Of a stretch of DNA of 64,000 bases, positions 16,367 to 25,417 are shown in pieces; position 1 is the stretch's first letter, and every line of letters starts with the position of its first letter. Source of the DNA: Gluconobacter albidus. Its GTDB lineage: Bacteria > Pseudomonadota > Alphaproteobacteria > Acetobacterales > Acetobacteraceae. The notes below the pieces were generated by a model. That model was not told the origin of the DNA. It made no database searches and worked only from the letters and a program-made list of their open reading frames with translations. The position numbers were made by a program, and so were the translations under genes. The stretch is taken from positions 1-64,000 of the forward strand of contig NZ_BEWL01000010.1 in assembly GCF_002723915.1 (NCBI RefSeq), given 5' to 3'.

Positions 16367-18919
16367 ATGAAGGCTTCGTTCTCTATCCTTCGATGGAATA
16401 GACATGTGGCAGTCCCGTTAAGCCTCGTTTCCGGCATTCTGCCACCTGTAACAGGTTGGGCGCAGACTGTAAGGAGCACAACCGCCCAGACACCTGAAGC
16501 GGTAATCGTTACGGGTACACGATCTTCCGTCAAAGCCTCGAAAAGCATGTCTCCTATTGCCATTTTCACGGCGGCTGACCTGAAAAAAACCGGTCAGACC
16601 AGCTTGAAGAATGCTCTCGTGGCCCTTGATCCTTCAGCCAACAACACACCCGGCTATCCGGGCCAGCTTGGCTTCACTACCAAGACGATGTCTCTGCGGG
16701 GTCTTGGGGCGAATGAAACGCTCGTACTGGTCAACGGGAAACGTCGGCATACCATGTCGTCTGTTTTCTATGGGGGCGCCATGCAGGGGCAGTCTCCCGT
16801 CGATCTCGACATGATCCCGATGAGCGCCGTCGATCATATTGAAATCCTCAAGGATGGTGCGGCTGCCCAGTATGGCTCCGACGCCATCGCTGGCGTGATC
16901 AACATCATCCTCAAATCCGCAGATCACGGAGGTACTGTGGATGTCGGATATAACCAGTACGGCTCAAGCGTTGGGTCGCTAGGAGATTACGGCAAAGGCG
17001 GAAACCTGAATTACAATCAGGGCTTCAAAATAGGCCGGGACGGCTACCTGAATCTGACGGCAGAATTTGTCGGCAACCAGTCCACGAATTATGGTGGCTA
17101 TGTCCCCAAGACGCAGGGTGGAAGCCCGGTTCTGCTATACCCGCTCCTTGCTGACGGATCGCAGGATCCTCGGGAAAACGGTAACCGTTACCGCCAGATT
17201 TCAGGCAGTCCGGAGTCCGAGCGGCAAAGTGTGGCGTATAATCTTGAAATTCCCTTGAACGAGAAAATCCGGTTTTATTCTTATGCCACCTATACCCACC
17301 GCACGTCTTTCGTCGCCGCCTGGTACCGGCCGTCAAACTCCCAACAGAATATCATGAGTGTTTATCCGGACGGCTATCTGCCGACCGATACGACTGAGGA
17401 TAATGATTTCCAGTTTACGAGTGGGCTGAAAGGGGATGACTTCTTCGGCTGGCACTGGGACGGCAGCGTCAATTACGGTCGTAACGACAGCAGCATCGGC
17501 ATCCAGAACACCATCAACAATTCGCTCGGCCCGGACAGTCCGCACAATTTTCACCTGCAATCTCTGGCGAACTCTGAGCTGACAGCGGATTTCGATATTC
17601 GTCATTCATTCCGGACAGGCCTCTTCAAAAACCCTCTTCAGGTCGCAGCCGGTATTGAATATCGCTACCAGCAGTACGAGGTGGACGCAGGTGAGCATTC
17701 AGCCTGGGCGGATGGCGGCTACATCAATCCTGCCAGCTACGTCTTCCCCAATGCGACTCCCGCCCTTCCCTTCGCATCCGGTCTGGGCGCAACCTCTCCC
17801 TCTCAGGCGGGCACCCATTCCCGGATGAATGGCGCTTTTTATCTCGATCTGACCCAGAAAGTGACGGACAAAATAACGGTTGCCCTTTCCGGTCGAGATG
17901 AACAGTACAGCGATTTTGGCAACGCACTGAGCGGGAAAGCTTCACTTCGCTACCAGGTCACGCCCTGGATCGCACTGCGCGGATCAGCCAGTAATGGCTT
18001 TCATGCTCCGACGCTCCAGCAGGAATATTACCAGAGCACGGCTCTTTATTATTCCATTCTGCCCAGCACCAACCAGCTCGTGCAATCCTATACGAACTAC
18101 GCCTCCGTCACGAATGCTGGTGCACGGGCTCTCGGTGCAACGCCTCTCAAACCCGAAACCTCACATAATTTCAGTGCTGGCTTCGTTCTCACGCCTCTCA
18201 AACGGCTTGATATCTCTCTGGACGCCTATCGTATCGACATTTTCAACCAGATCGTTCCCATTTCTGTCTCCGGCGCAGGCGTTTCCGGCGCGACCGTACT
18301 GAATATCCTTCATCAGGAGGGTATCGTTCCGAACGACGGTCGCTACTACGGCTATACTTACGAACGGAACGCAGCTCATACCCGTGCCATGGGCCTTGAC
18401 CTTCAGGCGCACTATCTCAGCAGTTTCGGACGAGCCGGAAGCGTTCTGTGGACTGTCATGATGAACCAGCAACAGCACCAGATCATGAGGGTCAATCCTC
18501 TGAACGTGAACCTGGGTTCTGGCGTTACGGCACTCTACCGCAGCCAGATCGGCAACATTACCGCGATTTATCCCCGCAATACCCTTCGTCTCAGCGGAAC
18601 TTGGAACATAGACAACTGGAGCACGACCGTCCGGGTCTCACGTTATTCAAAAACTCAGCTCTGGAGCGATCGCGGGGCCGCTTATGATCAAACGGTAGCT
18701 CCCGCATGGCTGATGGACTTTGATGTGTCCTATACTTTCCCGAACCGTATCCGCGTTTCAGCAGGCGGCAATAATGTCTTCAACCACCGTCCACAGACCC
18801 TCAGCAAACTGGCGCAGGGTGCCCAGTCTCTCCTTCAGGTGAACCCGAACTACAGCTATGCTTCAGCATATGGGCTGGATGGGAGCTATTTTTATGGGCG
18901 TGTCAGTTATTCATGGTGA
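16367..18919 (+). CDS. TonB-dependent outer-membrane receptor
   Basis: An 850-residue TonB-dependent receptor. It has an N-terminal signal ending near GWAQ (about residue 33), a TonB-box-like EAVIVTGT, a plug with TLVLVNGKRRH, MIPMSAVDHIEILKDG and GSDAIAGVINIILK, and a 22-strand barrel ending in the aromatic VSYSW typical of outer-membrane insertion. It would import a ligand too large or scarce for porins, energised by TonB-ExbBD. Position right after the NtaA/SnaA-like monooxygenase and binding protein suggests an organosulfur ligand; this is inference. Full length and intact. A palindrome precedes it and a hairpin lies beyond its end. Confidence 0.9.
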   Translation: MKASFSILRWNRHVAVPLSLVSGILPPVTGWAQTVRSTTAQTPEAVIVTGTRSSVKASKSMSPIAIFTAADLKKTGQTSLKNALVALDPSANNTPGYPGQLGFTTKTMSLRGLGANETLVLVNGKRRHTMSSVFYGGAMQGQSPVDLDMIPMSAVDHIEILKDGAAAQYGSDAIAGVINIILKSADHGGTVDVGYNQYGSSVGSLGDYGKGGNLNYNQGFKIGRDGYLNLTAEFVGNQSTNYGGYVPKTQGGSPVLLYPLLADGSQDPRENGNRYRQISGSPESERQSVAYNLEIPLNEKIRFYSYATYTHRTSFVAAWYRPSNSQQNIMSVYPDGYLPTDTTEDNDFQFTSGLKGDDFFGWHWDGSVNYGRNDSSIGIQNTINNSLGPDSPHNFHLQSLANSELTADFDIRHSFRTGLFKNPLQVAAGIEYRYQQYEVDAGEHSAWADGGYINPASYVFPNATPALPFASGLGATSPSQAGTHSRMNGAFYLDLTQKVTDKITVALSGRDEQYSDFGNALSGKASLRYQVTPWIALRGSASNGFHAPTLQQEYYQSTALYYSILPSTNQLVQSYTNYASVTNAGARALGATPLKPETSHNFSAGFVLTPLKRLDISLDAYRIDIFNQIVPISVSGAGVSGATVLNILHQEGIVPNDGRYYGYTYERNAAHTRAMGLDLQAHYLSSFGRAGSVLWTVMMNQQQHQIMRVNPLNVNLGSGVTALYRSQIGNITAIYPRNTLRLSGTWNIDNWSTTVRVSRYSKTQLWSDRGAAYDQTVAPAWLMDFDVSYTFPNRIRVSAGGNNVFNHRPQTLSKLAQGAQSLLQVNPNYSYASAYGLDGSYFYGRVSYSW

Positions 18920-19015
18920 AACCCAGAATGACCGCGTGAAGCTGATACCTTGGCCGATGATCCTTGAACCTACACTCCAGTTCGAAGGATTGAGACGACC
19001 GAGACCGCTCTGTCT

Positions 19016-19052
19016 GTGCCTCTTTTTGCAGTCAAACCGCTGCAAGAGGCAC
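19016..19052. terminator. Hairpin between convergent genes
   Basis: GTGCCTCTT(TTT)GCAG and CTGCAAGAGGCAC pair as a 13-bp stem with a three-T bulge and an eight-base loop. It lies in the 146-base gap between the convergent TonB receptor and SDR genes. No clear U-tract follows, but the position and stem strength fit a bidirectional terminator. Confidence 0.6.
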
Positions 19053-19065
19053 ATAAGGAGATTTA

Positions 19066-19926
19066 TCAGCCGTTGATGATCATCCCACCATTCACATGCA
19101 GTGTCTGGCCCGTTACGAACGACGCATCCTCGCTTGCCAGATAAACATAAGCTGGGCCCAGCTCGGCCGGATCACCACAACGCCCCATCGGCGTATCCTT
19201 CCCCAGGTCGGCAACCGCCTGCGGGTCAACAACACCCCAGCTTGCCGGCTGGAGCGGCGTCCACACTGGTCCCGGAGCCACGGCATTTACCCGGATGCCC
19301 TTCGACACCAGCTGAAGCGCCAGAGCCCGCGTCATCCCCATTTCCGCTGCCTTGGTCGTGGAATAGGCCAGAAGAGCCTTGTTTCCTGCAAAAGCATTAA
19401 TGGACGATGTGTTGACGATGGCGCTGCCCTTTTTCAGATGTGCAAGTGCCGCGCGAACAAGATAGAAATAGCCGTTGATATTGGTGTCCATGTGAAGTTG
19501 CCATTCCTGATCGGAAATGGCTTCGATGTCTTGTTCCACGATCTGAACTCCGGCATTGTTGACCAGAATGTCCAGTCCGCCAAGTTCCTTTACCGTGTGC
19601 TCCACGGCGTCGTTACAGATCTGACTGGAAGAAACATCTCCCGCGATGGCGAGCCCTTTACGTCCTTCTTTTTCAATAAGACGGACCGTTTCCTTGGCAT
19701 CCTCATGCTCTTCCAGATAGAGGATCGCAACATCCGCACCTTCGCGGGCAAAATGTATAGCCGCAGCACGCCCGATCCCGCTATCTCCCCCGCTGATCAG
19801 GGCCTTCTTTCCTGCGAGTTTGCCACTTCCGCGGTAATCAGGGCGGATATGGATGGCCTTGGGCTGCATCAGCTCTTCAAGACCAGGCTGATGGGTCTGG
19901 GACTGCGGAGAGATATGATCAGGCAT
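19066..19926 (-). CDS. SDR-family oxidoreductase, YghA-like
   Basis: A 286-residue short-chain dehydrogenase with the long N-terminal extension (about 40 residues) seen in YghA/general-stress-type members. Motifs are SGGDSGIGRAAA (about residues 46-57), NNAGVQ, NTSSINAF, YSTTKAAEMG with the catalytic Tyr/Lys, and NAVAPGPVWTPLQP. NAD(P)H-dependent; substrate unknown, often annotated as glucose/ribitol or aldehyde-type dehydrogenases. The start is supported by GGAG nine bases upstream. It stands alone between a convergent receptor gene and the LLM cluster on the same strand. Confidence 0.87.
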   Translation of the reverse strand: MPDHISPQSQTHQPGLEELMQPKAIHIRPDYRGSGKLAGKKALISGGDSGIGRAAAIHFAREGADVAILYLEEHEDAKETVRLIEKEGRKGLAIAGDVSSSQICNDAVEHTVKELGGLDILVNNAGVQIVEQDIEAISDQEWQLHMDTNINGYFYLVRAALAHLKKGSAIVNTSSINAFAGNKALLAYSTTKAAEMGMTRALALQLVSKGIRVNAVAPGPVWTPLQPASWGVVDPQAVADLGKDTPMGRCGDPAELGPAYVYLASEDASFVTGQTLHVNGGMIING

Positions 19927-20039
19927 GGGACAACGCTCCGAAAGGGTTCAGGTGCTTTCAGAAGAAAACACTTCCTTTCCGTTTAACTGCCGAAGCGGAC
20001 AAGCGTTGCCTCACGTCTTTGCGGGATGGGATCCGGAGG

Positions 20040-21047
20040 TTAGTTCGTGCGGGAAAAATATTCGTGCAGCACAGGTGCAACCTGAGTAGCGAAAAGCTCC
20101 AGAGAACGCAGAATATACGTATGTTCCGGATCAATGGAATGCACCTGAATGGCAATTTCGGTCGCATGCTCCAATGTCCTGTCCCGCAGAAGGGAAGCAA
20201 CGACTTCTTCCGGTGTGCCAATGTGCACGTCAAAGGTGCGGATCAGGGTATCAATATTCGTATCATCTATCGTATGGCCTGCGGCACGGAATTTCCTCAC
20301 CTGACGCGATAGGCCTTTTTCCGCCAGTCGCAAGGCCTCGGCCCGATCATCGGCAACAAAAACCGACCGTGACGCCAGAATTCGCGGGTTCCGACCGTCA
20401 GGAAGGGCGTTGAGGTAGGCTTCCACCATTGGAACCTGCAATTCCCACAATGAAGCATCCGGTTTTTCCGGCCGGCGGGGCTGCGTACGCGACAGTAGCA
20501 ATCCGTCACCATCGCTCCCTGCCCGCTCCCCCCCGAATACGGAGAACGTTGCCTGCCAGCTACGGTTCTCAAGCCCCGTGCCACCCGGCCACAAACGGTT
20601 GCCGTCCGGTAATTCTTCTCCGGTCCATGCCGATTTCACCGTATGGAGTTTTCGGTTGAAGACGGCATGTCGATCCGCAAAATTCTCACCAAATGCCGGA
20701 TAAGACGTCGGGGTTCCCCCAGAGCCAAAACCGACTTCCAGTCGCCCTCCTGATAAAATGTCCGTAACAACAGCATCTTCCGCAACCCGCACAGCATCTT
20801 CCATGACGAGCGTGACAACGCCGGTTCCCAGACGAATTCGAGACGTCTGGGCAGCAGCATGAGCCAGAAAGGGAAAAGGAGACGGAAGGCCGCCTTCATC
20901 CCCATGGAAATGGTGCTGCGCAACCCAGGCGCTCTGAAAGCCATAAGCTTCAGCAGCCCTGATCTGCTCCAGCGCAAGCGCATATCGCTGAGCGGCAGGG
21001 ACATCATCCAGAAGGCGGGTAAAAAAACCGAACTGTTTTTGTGACAC
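20040..21047 (-). CDS. FMN-dependent luciferase-like monooxygenase, KPN_01858 type
   Basis: A 335-residue LLM-class protein. It starts with MSQKQFGFFTRLLDD and contains AWVAQHHFHGDEGGLPSP, RLGTGVVTLVMEDAVRVAEDA, LSGGRLEVGFGSGG and a C-terminal RSLELFATQVAPVLHEYF. I recognise the family as the KPN_01858-type that travels with the two CMD/AhpD-like proteins encoded just upstream. The start codon is GTG at 21047 with only a weak ribosome-binding site, but it matches the family's usual N-terminus. Substrate is not established; the context (dipeptide-type ABC importer, TonB receptors, other sulfur oxygenases) suggests an imported organosulfur compound. Confidence 0.82.
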   Translation of the reverse strand: MSQKQFGFFTRLLDDVPAAQRYALALEQIRAAEAYGFQSAWVAQHHFHGDEGGLPSPFPFLAHAAAQTSRIRLGTGVVTLVMEDAVRVAEDAVVTDILSGGRLEVGFGSGGTPTSYPAFGENFADRHAVFNRKLHTVKSAWTGEELPDGNRLWPGGTGLENRSWQATFSVFGGERAGSDGDGLLLSRTQPRRPEKPDASLWELQVPMVEAYLNALPDGRNPRILASRSVFVADDRAEALRLAEKGLSRQVRKFRAAGHTIDDTNIDTLIRTFDVHIGTPEEVVASLLRDRTLEHATEIAIQVHSIDPEHTYILRSLELFATQVAPVLHEYFSRTN

Positions 21048-21143
21048 GGACCAGATAACTTTCAGTCTGATTCAGGGTATGGTTTGGTGCTCTATGAAAT
21101 ATTCCATAATCAATCGGTATCTCCTGCAGGGAATGCCGATTGA

Positions 21144-21758
21144 TTACTCTGACGGGAGTGTCGGATACCCCAAAGAAAGCATGAGACGATTTGCCCAGTT
21201 AAAGAATGAAGAGGCATTGATCAGATCCAGAATTTCCGCGTCTTCAAACCCGGCCTGTCTCAACACTCTGATATGAACATGCGAAAATCCGACTGGTGTT
21301 TCAGACAAACGTCGGGCGATTTCCTCCACGAGCTGCCATTTCAGATCTGTGTCTTGGGGAAGCTGCCCCGTTTCTAGCAATGCGGCGAGAGCCTCTGGGG
21401 AACCGCCTTGACGCTCACTGAAACGTGCGTGGACGGAAGCGCAATAGATGCATCCGTTAAATCGCGAAACAGCAGTGGCCGCAAGCTCCCGTTCCCTGCG
21501 TGGCAGTCCTCCTGCGACATTGTAGAAAATATCCTTGTCGCTGCGTGTCCGGGCTCCAAGGATCTCGGGGTCCCGTGCCAACAGCCTGAAATATGGAGAT
21601 TTAGCCCGTGCACGGTCTACAAGCCCCTCGTAATGGGCCTCAGTCAGGTTGCCTTCTTCAAGAGGCTCAAGCCACGGGTGCCAGTCCAGTTGAGCCTTTG
21701 TAAAACGGTCGGGTTCCTGAGTGTCTGTCTTTGAAACAGTCTGTTCTGTCACGCTCAT
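21144..21758 (-). CDS. Alkylhydroperoxidase-domain protein, Avi_7169 type
   Basis: A 204-residue AhpD/carboxymuconolactone-decarboxylase-like protein. The redox motif is CIYCASVHARF (CxxC plus His, near residue 107), preceded by RERELAATAVSRFNG. The protein fits the Avi_7169-type family found with Avi_7170-type CMD proteins and KPN_01858-type monooxygenases. Probably a peroxidase or thiol oxidoreductase protecting or assisting the oxygenase; exact reaction unknown. Its start overlaps the upstream CMD gene stop by ATGA, and the monooxygenase follows after 96 bases on the same strand. Confidence 0.8.
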   Translation of the reverse strand: MSVTEQTVSKTDTQEPDRFTKAQLDWHPWLEPLEEGNLTEAHYEGLVDRARAKSPYFRLLARDPEILGARTRSDKDIFYNVAGGLPRRERELAATAVSRFNGCIYCASVHARFSERQGGSPEALAALLETGQLPQDTDLKWQLVEEIARRLSETPVGFSHVHIRVLRQAGFEDAEILDLINASSFFNWANRLMLSLGYPTLPSE

Positions 21759-22405
21759 GATGGGTTCTCCGAAAGGGTGGCACCTGCTGCCGGGCCGACA
21801 TCGCGCAGCACGCTCAGGCCATGAATAACGCGGATCTGGAACGCCAGAAATGAAATGAGCTGGGATAACGTCACGATGCCCGTGTCAGTCCACCCGGCTT
21901 CTTTCAGTCTTTCAAGTGCCTGTACCGAGGCGTCCCGGGGATGAAATGTCAGGAAATGAGCGTGCTCCAGAGCCCGCGCCAATGATCTGTCAACATTGAC
22001 GTCCGAAACTTCAAATCCAGAGCCCTTGAGTTCCTCACCTGAAAGTGGACCGGCTGGATAAGCTCCATAAGGCCCCAGTGTTCTTCCCTGCCGGGACAGA
22101 TTTTCGATAACCGGTGACAGCTCCTTTTCTTGTTCCGATCGTTCAAGAAGGTCCAGATAAAGGCGATAGATCGCCGTATCGCCATGTAGCCCCGCAACAA
22201 AGGCGGCGACGGCCAGTCGATGCGTCTGCAGGAATTCTCCGTCCTCCAGGGGATTGAGGAGCAGCTCAGCGCTCTTTTGCGCATTGTCACGCAAAACCTC
22301 ACGCCCCCGCCTGAGGGTATCCAGCCAGGAATCTGAATCAATTCCGACCACGTAATCAATAAGATCTAGGGGTGGATCTGCTTTGAAAGAAAAAATTGTA
22401 GTCAT
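21755..22405 (-). CDS. CMD-domain protein, Avi_7170 type
   Basis: A 216-residue all-helical protein of the carboxymuconolactone-decarboxylase superfamily, Avi_7170-like. Recognisable stretches are DLIDYVVGI at the start, RLAVAAFVAGLHGD in the first half and TLSQLISFLAFQIRVIHGL near the C-terminus. It lacks the CxxC of its neighbour, so it may be a structural partner. It leads the three-gene set CMD - alkylhydroperoxidase - monooxygenase and follows the TonB receptor gene by 35 bases on the same strand, so all four are probably one transcription unit. Confidence 0.78.
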   Translation of the reverse strand: MTTIFSFKADPPLDLIDYVVGIDSDSWLDTLRRGREVLRDNAQKSAELLLNPLEDGEFLQTHRLAVAAFVAGLHGDTAIYRLYLDLLERSEQEKELSPVIENLSRQGRTLGPYGAYPAGPLSGEELKGSGFEVSDVNVDRSLARALEHAHFLTFHPRDASVQALERLKEAGWTDTGIVTLSQLISFLAFQIRVIHGLSVLRDVGPAAGATLSENPS

Positions 22406-22440
22406 CAGTCTATCCGAATATCTGAAGTATCTGGGAAAGT

Positions 22441-25071
22441 TCAGAAGACATAGCCAATCCGGGCATAATAATATCCGCCCTCGTACCCGCCAGGGGCCGT
22501 CTCCGGATACTTGATTGTGCCCTGGGTTTCGGAAATGGTACTGGTTTTTACGCGGGTAGGAAACTTGTTGAACAGATTATTGGCCCCTGCCGTCAGCGTA
22601 AAACCGCTCCCAACGCGGGCGCTGAAAGCAAGGTTGGTCTGAACCTGTGGTCTTATATGTGTCCAGGTTGAGGAGGGATCACCGCTATAATTGATCCATT
22701 CCACCCCCGCATAGCGCTGTTCCTGAACATAGAGATTGTAGCGCCCCCTGCTCCAGTCCAGCGCAAAGGATTCCTTGTTCTTTGGAGATGCCCTCAGCAG
22801 ATTGTTTCGCGACAGGCTGTCATAATACGTCTGCCCAAGCTGCTGTAGAACGCCGGGAGTGTCGGCGTAATGCGTCACTTCGGTGTCCGCCACATTGGCC
22901 TGTACACTTCCTGTCAGAACGCCCCAGCGTTTTGCGAGAGGAAACTGGTAACTGAGCTTTGCCGTAAAGCCATTGGTGGTCGTGTTGCCGATATTGGTCA
23001 TGTAATTGACGAATATTCTGTCGGTTGGACTGCTGGTAATTCCCTGGCTGTACAGGAATTCATTCATCCGGGTGCCTGAAAATTCCGTCGTGCTCTCGAT
23101 CCGGTCATTGATGTCGATCCGGTAACCGTCCAGCGTCACGCGAAGAGAGTCGATGGGTGTCCAATCAAAACCGATGTCATAACTGCGGGAGGTTTCTCCT
23201 TTGACGCCGGTTGCACCGAGAAGTCTGGCAACCGGATCAAACGAAGACAGGTTTTCCGTCACCTGTCCGGGGCCAGTTGACGTTGCGTTGTAATGAACCG
23301 CTCCCAGGGTCGGCGCCCGATAGCCTGTATTGATGCTGGCGCGCAGAGCAAAGCGCTTGTTGAAATTGTAACGCATCCCGATCGAACCTGTCGGAGCAGC
23401 CCCTTTGTCGGAATAACTAACTGCACGGCCGCCGATCGTCAGTTCCCACTTCCGGGTCAGGAACAGATCGAGGCCGACATGACCGTCAAAAATATCGCGG
23501 GACCAGTTGCCAGCGTTCTGCGGCTCAAAGCCGGCATAACCGGCGGCGCCTGAACTCGGCTGGACACCCGTTTGTCCAACAAGAACAGGTCCGGTTGCCC
23601 AGGACTGATAGTCTCCCTGCCCGATCTGGTAGGTATCGTGACGATATTCCAGACCGAAATTAAGTTCGGCAGGTTTCGCAAGCTGCGGAATTACAAACTT
23701 CTTTGAGAATTTCGCCCCCCCGATCAGTTCGGATGCGATGATCTGTCCCTGATGGAAGTTCGTCTGGCTATCCACGCCGAAAGTCGGGTTTTCGTCGTTT
23801 TCGACATTTTCGTTTACACGCTCACGTCCGAACGAGGCGTAGGTATTCCAGGCGAGCCCATGCGCCAGAACCCCACGCAAACCGCCATTGACCTGAAAAT
23901 CCAGTTCATCGAATGTTTCAAGTGGCGAGTATCCGTTAGGGTAAAGAGCGCGGGTGGTATTGTTATTAGCCGGCCCGCGAAAAAATCCGACACGCACGGT
24001 CGAGCGATGTCCGAGAGTGCCAGTCGCATAGCCTTCCACACGGTCGGTAATGGGGACATGACCATTGAAGCTGAAGACTTCAGCCAGAGATTTGCTGACA
24101 CCCTCGACACGATTGACATCCTGCCCGACCCGCTGTTGCATTTCGGCATCCTGTGGCAGGTCGTAAAGTTTGGCCGTGTTGAGCGCGTCCCGATGGCTTG
24201 GAAGCTGGTTCAGGACCTGCCAGGCGACATCAATTCCGCCCCCCTGATTACCGATCTTGTGCTCGATATCGCCATAGCCTTCAACGGCCTGTCCGTCTCC
24301 CGCATAAAATCCGCTATTCATGAGGTTGACCGTGCCACCATTTTTTGTACCGCTCTTCAGAACGATATTGATGGCACCACCAATTGCATCCTGCCCGTAA
24401 AGAGCCGTCGCACCCTCTGTAATGATTTCGATATGATCAATGGCGCTCAGCGGGATGAGGCTCAGATCCGCAGGCTCGGTTCCTTTGGCGGGACCATCGC
24501 CCCAGTTACCAAGAGCGCTGATATGCCGCCGCACACCGTTGACAAGGACGAGCGTTTCATCAGCATTGAGATTGCGAAGAATGACCGTCTGGGTGGGCGT
24601 TGTGGAATAGGCGCCCCCACCTCCTCCCGGCGGAGCATTCAGTTCGGGCGATGTCTGCTGAAGAGCTGCGATGACATTGGTCTGCCCTGTCTGCAGAAGC
24701 TGTGCCCCTGAAACAATAGCGACGCTGACCGTACTTTTCGTGGGTGTCGCAACCCTGAACGCAGGCGCGATATTGCCCTGACTTCCTGTCGCGACGATCC
24801 GCTCGACCCCGCTGTGGTCTTCAACACCTCCGGGCGCCGTCGACGCAGTGTGCGAAAGTGATTTGGCGGGGGAACTTGCCTTGTGTTCCGCAGACTGTGG
24901 GCGTCTGGCCTTGACGTATTTCCGTGTGTCCCGCTCGCTTTCCGACGCAGTTGTTGCGTCTGCGGCAATCGCGGCGCCGGTCGCCCCCAGAGACAGCAGA
25001 AGAGTCGTGGCAATCCATACGGGTCTTGAACCGGAACGCCGCAGAGAGTCATGAGTCCGTCTATACGGCAT
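22441..25071 (-). CDS. TonB-dependent outer-membrane receptor
   Basis: An 876-residue receptor with a signal segment (ATTLLLSLGATGAAIAAD, about residues 21-38), a long low-complexity linker before the plug, and plug motifs TLVLVNGVRRH, LIPLSAIDHIEIITEG and GQDAIGGAINIVLKSG. The barrel ends in ARIGYVF. Sequence is closer to the receptor at 30447 than to that at 16367, consistent with a local duplication around the ABC operon between them. Probably co-transcribed with the CMD/alkylhydroperoxidase/monooxygenase genes downstream, so it likely imports the substrate of that set. The ligand is unknown. Confidence 0.9.
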   Translation of the reverse strand: MPYRRTHDSLRRSGSRPVWIATTLLLSLGATGAAIAADATTASESERDTRKYVKARRPQSAEHKASSPAKSLSHTASTAPGGVEDHSGVERIVATGSQGNIAPAFRVATPTKSTVSVAIVSGAQLLQTGQTNVIAALQQTSPELNAPPGGGGGAYSTTPTQTVILRNLNADETLVLVNGVRRHISALGNWGDGPAKGTEPADLSLIPLSAIDHIEIITEGATALYGQDAIGGAINIVLKSGTKNGGTVNLMNSGFYAGDGQAVEGYGDIEHKIGNQGGGIDVAWQVLNQLPSHRDALNTAKLYDLPQDAEMQQRVGQDVNRVEGVSKSLAEVFSFNGHVPITDRVEGYATGTLGHRSTVRVGFFRGPANNNTTRALYPNGYSPLETFDELDFQVNGGLRGVLAHGLAWNTYASFGRERVNENVENDENPTFGVDSQTNFHQGQIIASELIGGAKFSKKFVIPQLAKPAELNFGLEYRHDTYQIGQGDYQSWATGPVLVGQTGVQPSSGAAGYAGFEPQNAGNWSRDIFDGHVGLDLFLTRKWELTIGGRAVSYSDKGAAPTGSIGMRYNFNKRFALRASINTGYRAPTLGAVHYNATSTGPGQVTENLSSFDPVARLLGATGVKGETSRSYDIGFDWTPIDSLRVTLDGYRIDINDRIESTTEFSGTRMNEFLYSQGITSSPTDRIFVNYMTNIGNTTTNGFTAKLSYQFPLAKRWGVLTGSVQANVADTEVTHYADTPGVLQQLGQTYYDSLSRNNLLRASPKNKESFALDWSRGRYNLYVQEQRYAGVEWINYSGDPSSTWTHIRPQVQTNLAFSARVGSGFTLTAGANNLFNKFPTRVKTSTISETQGTIKYPETAPGGYEGGYYYARIGYVF

Positions 25072-25417
25072 AGCTATTTCACCATCGGATATGATGTTTG
25101 TGCCAGCGATGAATCACCAGTCTTCAATGTTGATAAACATGATTCGACATAAACAACAACCCGAAATGTTTTATGAATATAACAACTATTATATATAGTT
25201 TATTCTTGTCTGTGATTCGCTTCCTGTTTTTCAGGAAAAACGCTCCGCCCTTCTTGTCCTGTGGGTAAGACGCCTAATGACGCTCTGGGAGCGCAACAAA
25301 TATTTTCATCAAACATCTTTCCAAAATGGGGAATTTAAGGATATACATATTAACAACTATTTATTTAAGTTATTATTCCCCGCCCGCGTTTCAACGCAGT
25401 CCCTCCTGAAGGTGATA
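25072..25417. other. Divergent intergenic region with an 11-bp direct repeat
   Basis: This 346-base AT-rich region separates the divergently read TonB receptor (start 25071) and dipeptide-type binding-protein gene (start 25418). The 11-mer TAACAACTATT occurs at 25180-25190 and again at 25351-25361, once toward each gene, and could mark a shared regulator. An in-frame ATG at 25277 has no ribosome-binding site and no signal-like sequence, so the region is treated as non-coding. No RNA gene or terminator was recognised. Confidence 0.4.

Noticed and set aside
23752-24711. A 319-codon open frame antisense to the TonB receptor at 22441
   Set aside because: No family resemblance and fully inside a long, clearly homologous gene; explained as a shadow of the coding strand.
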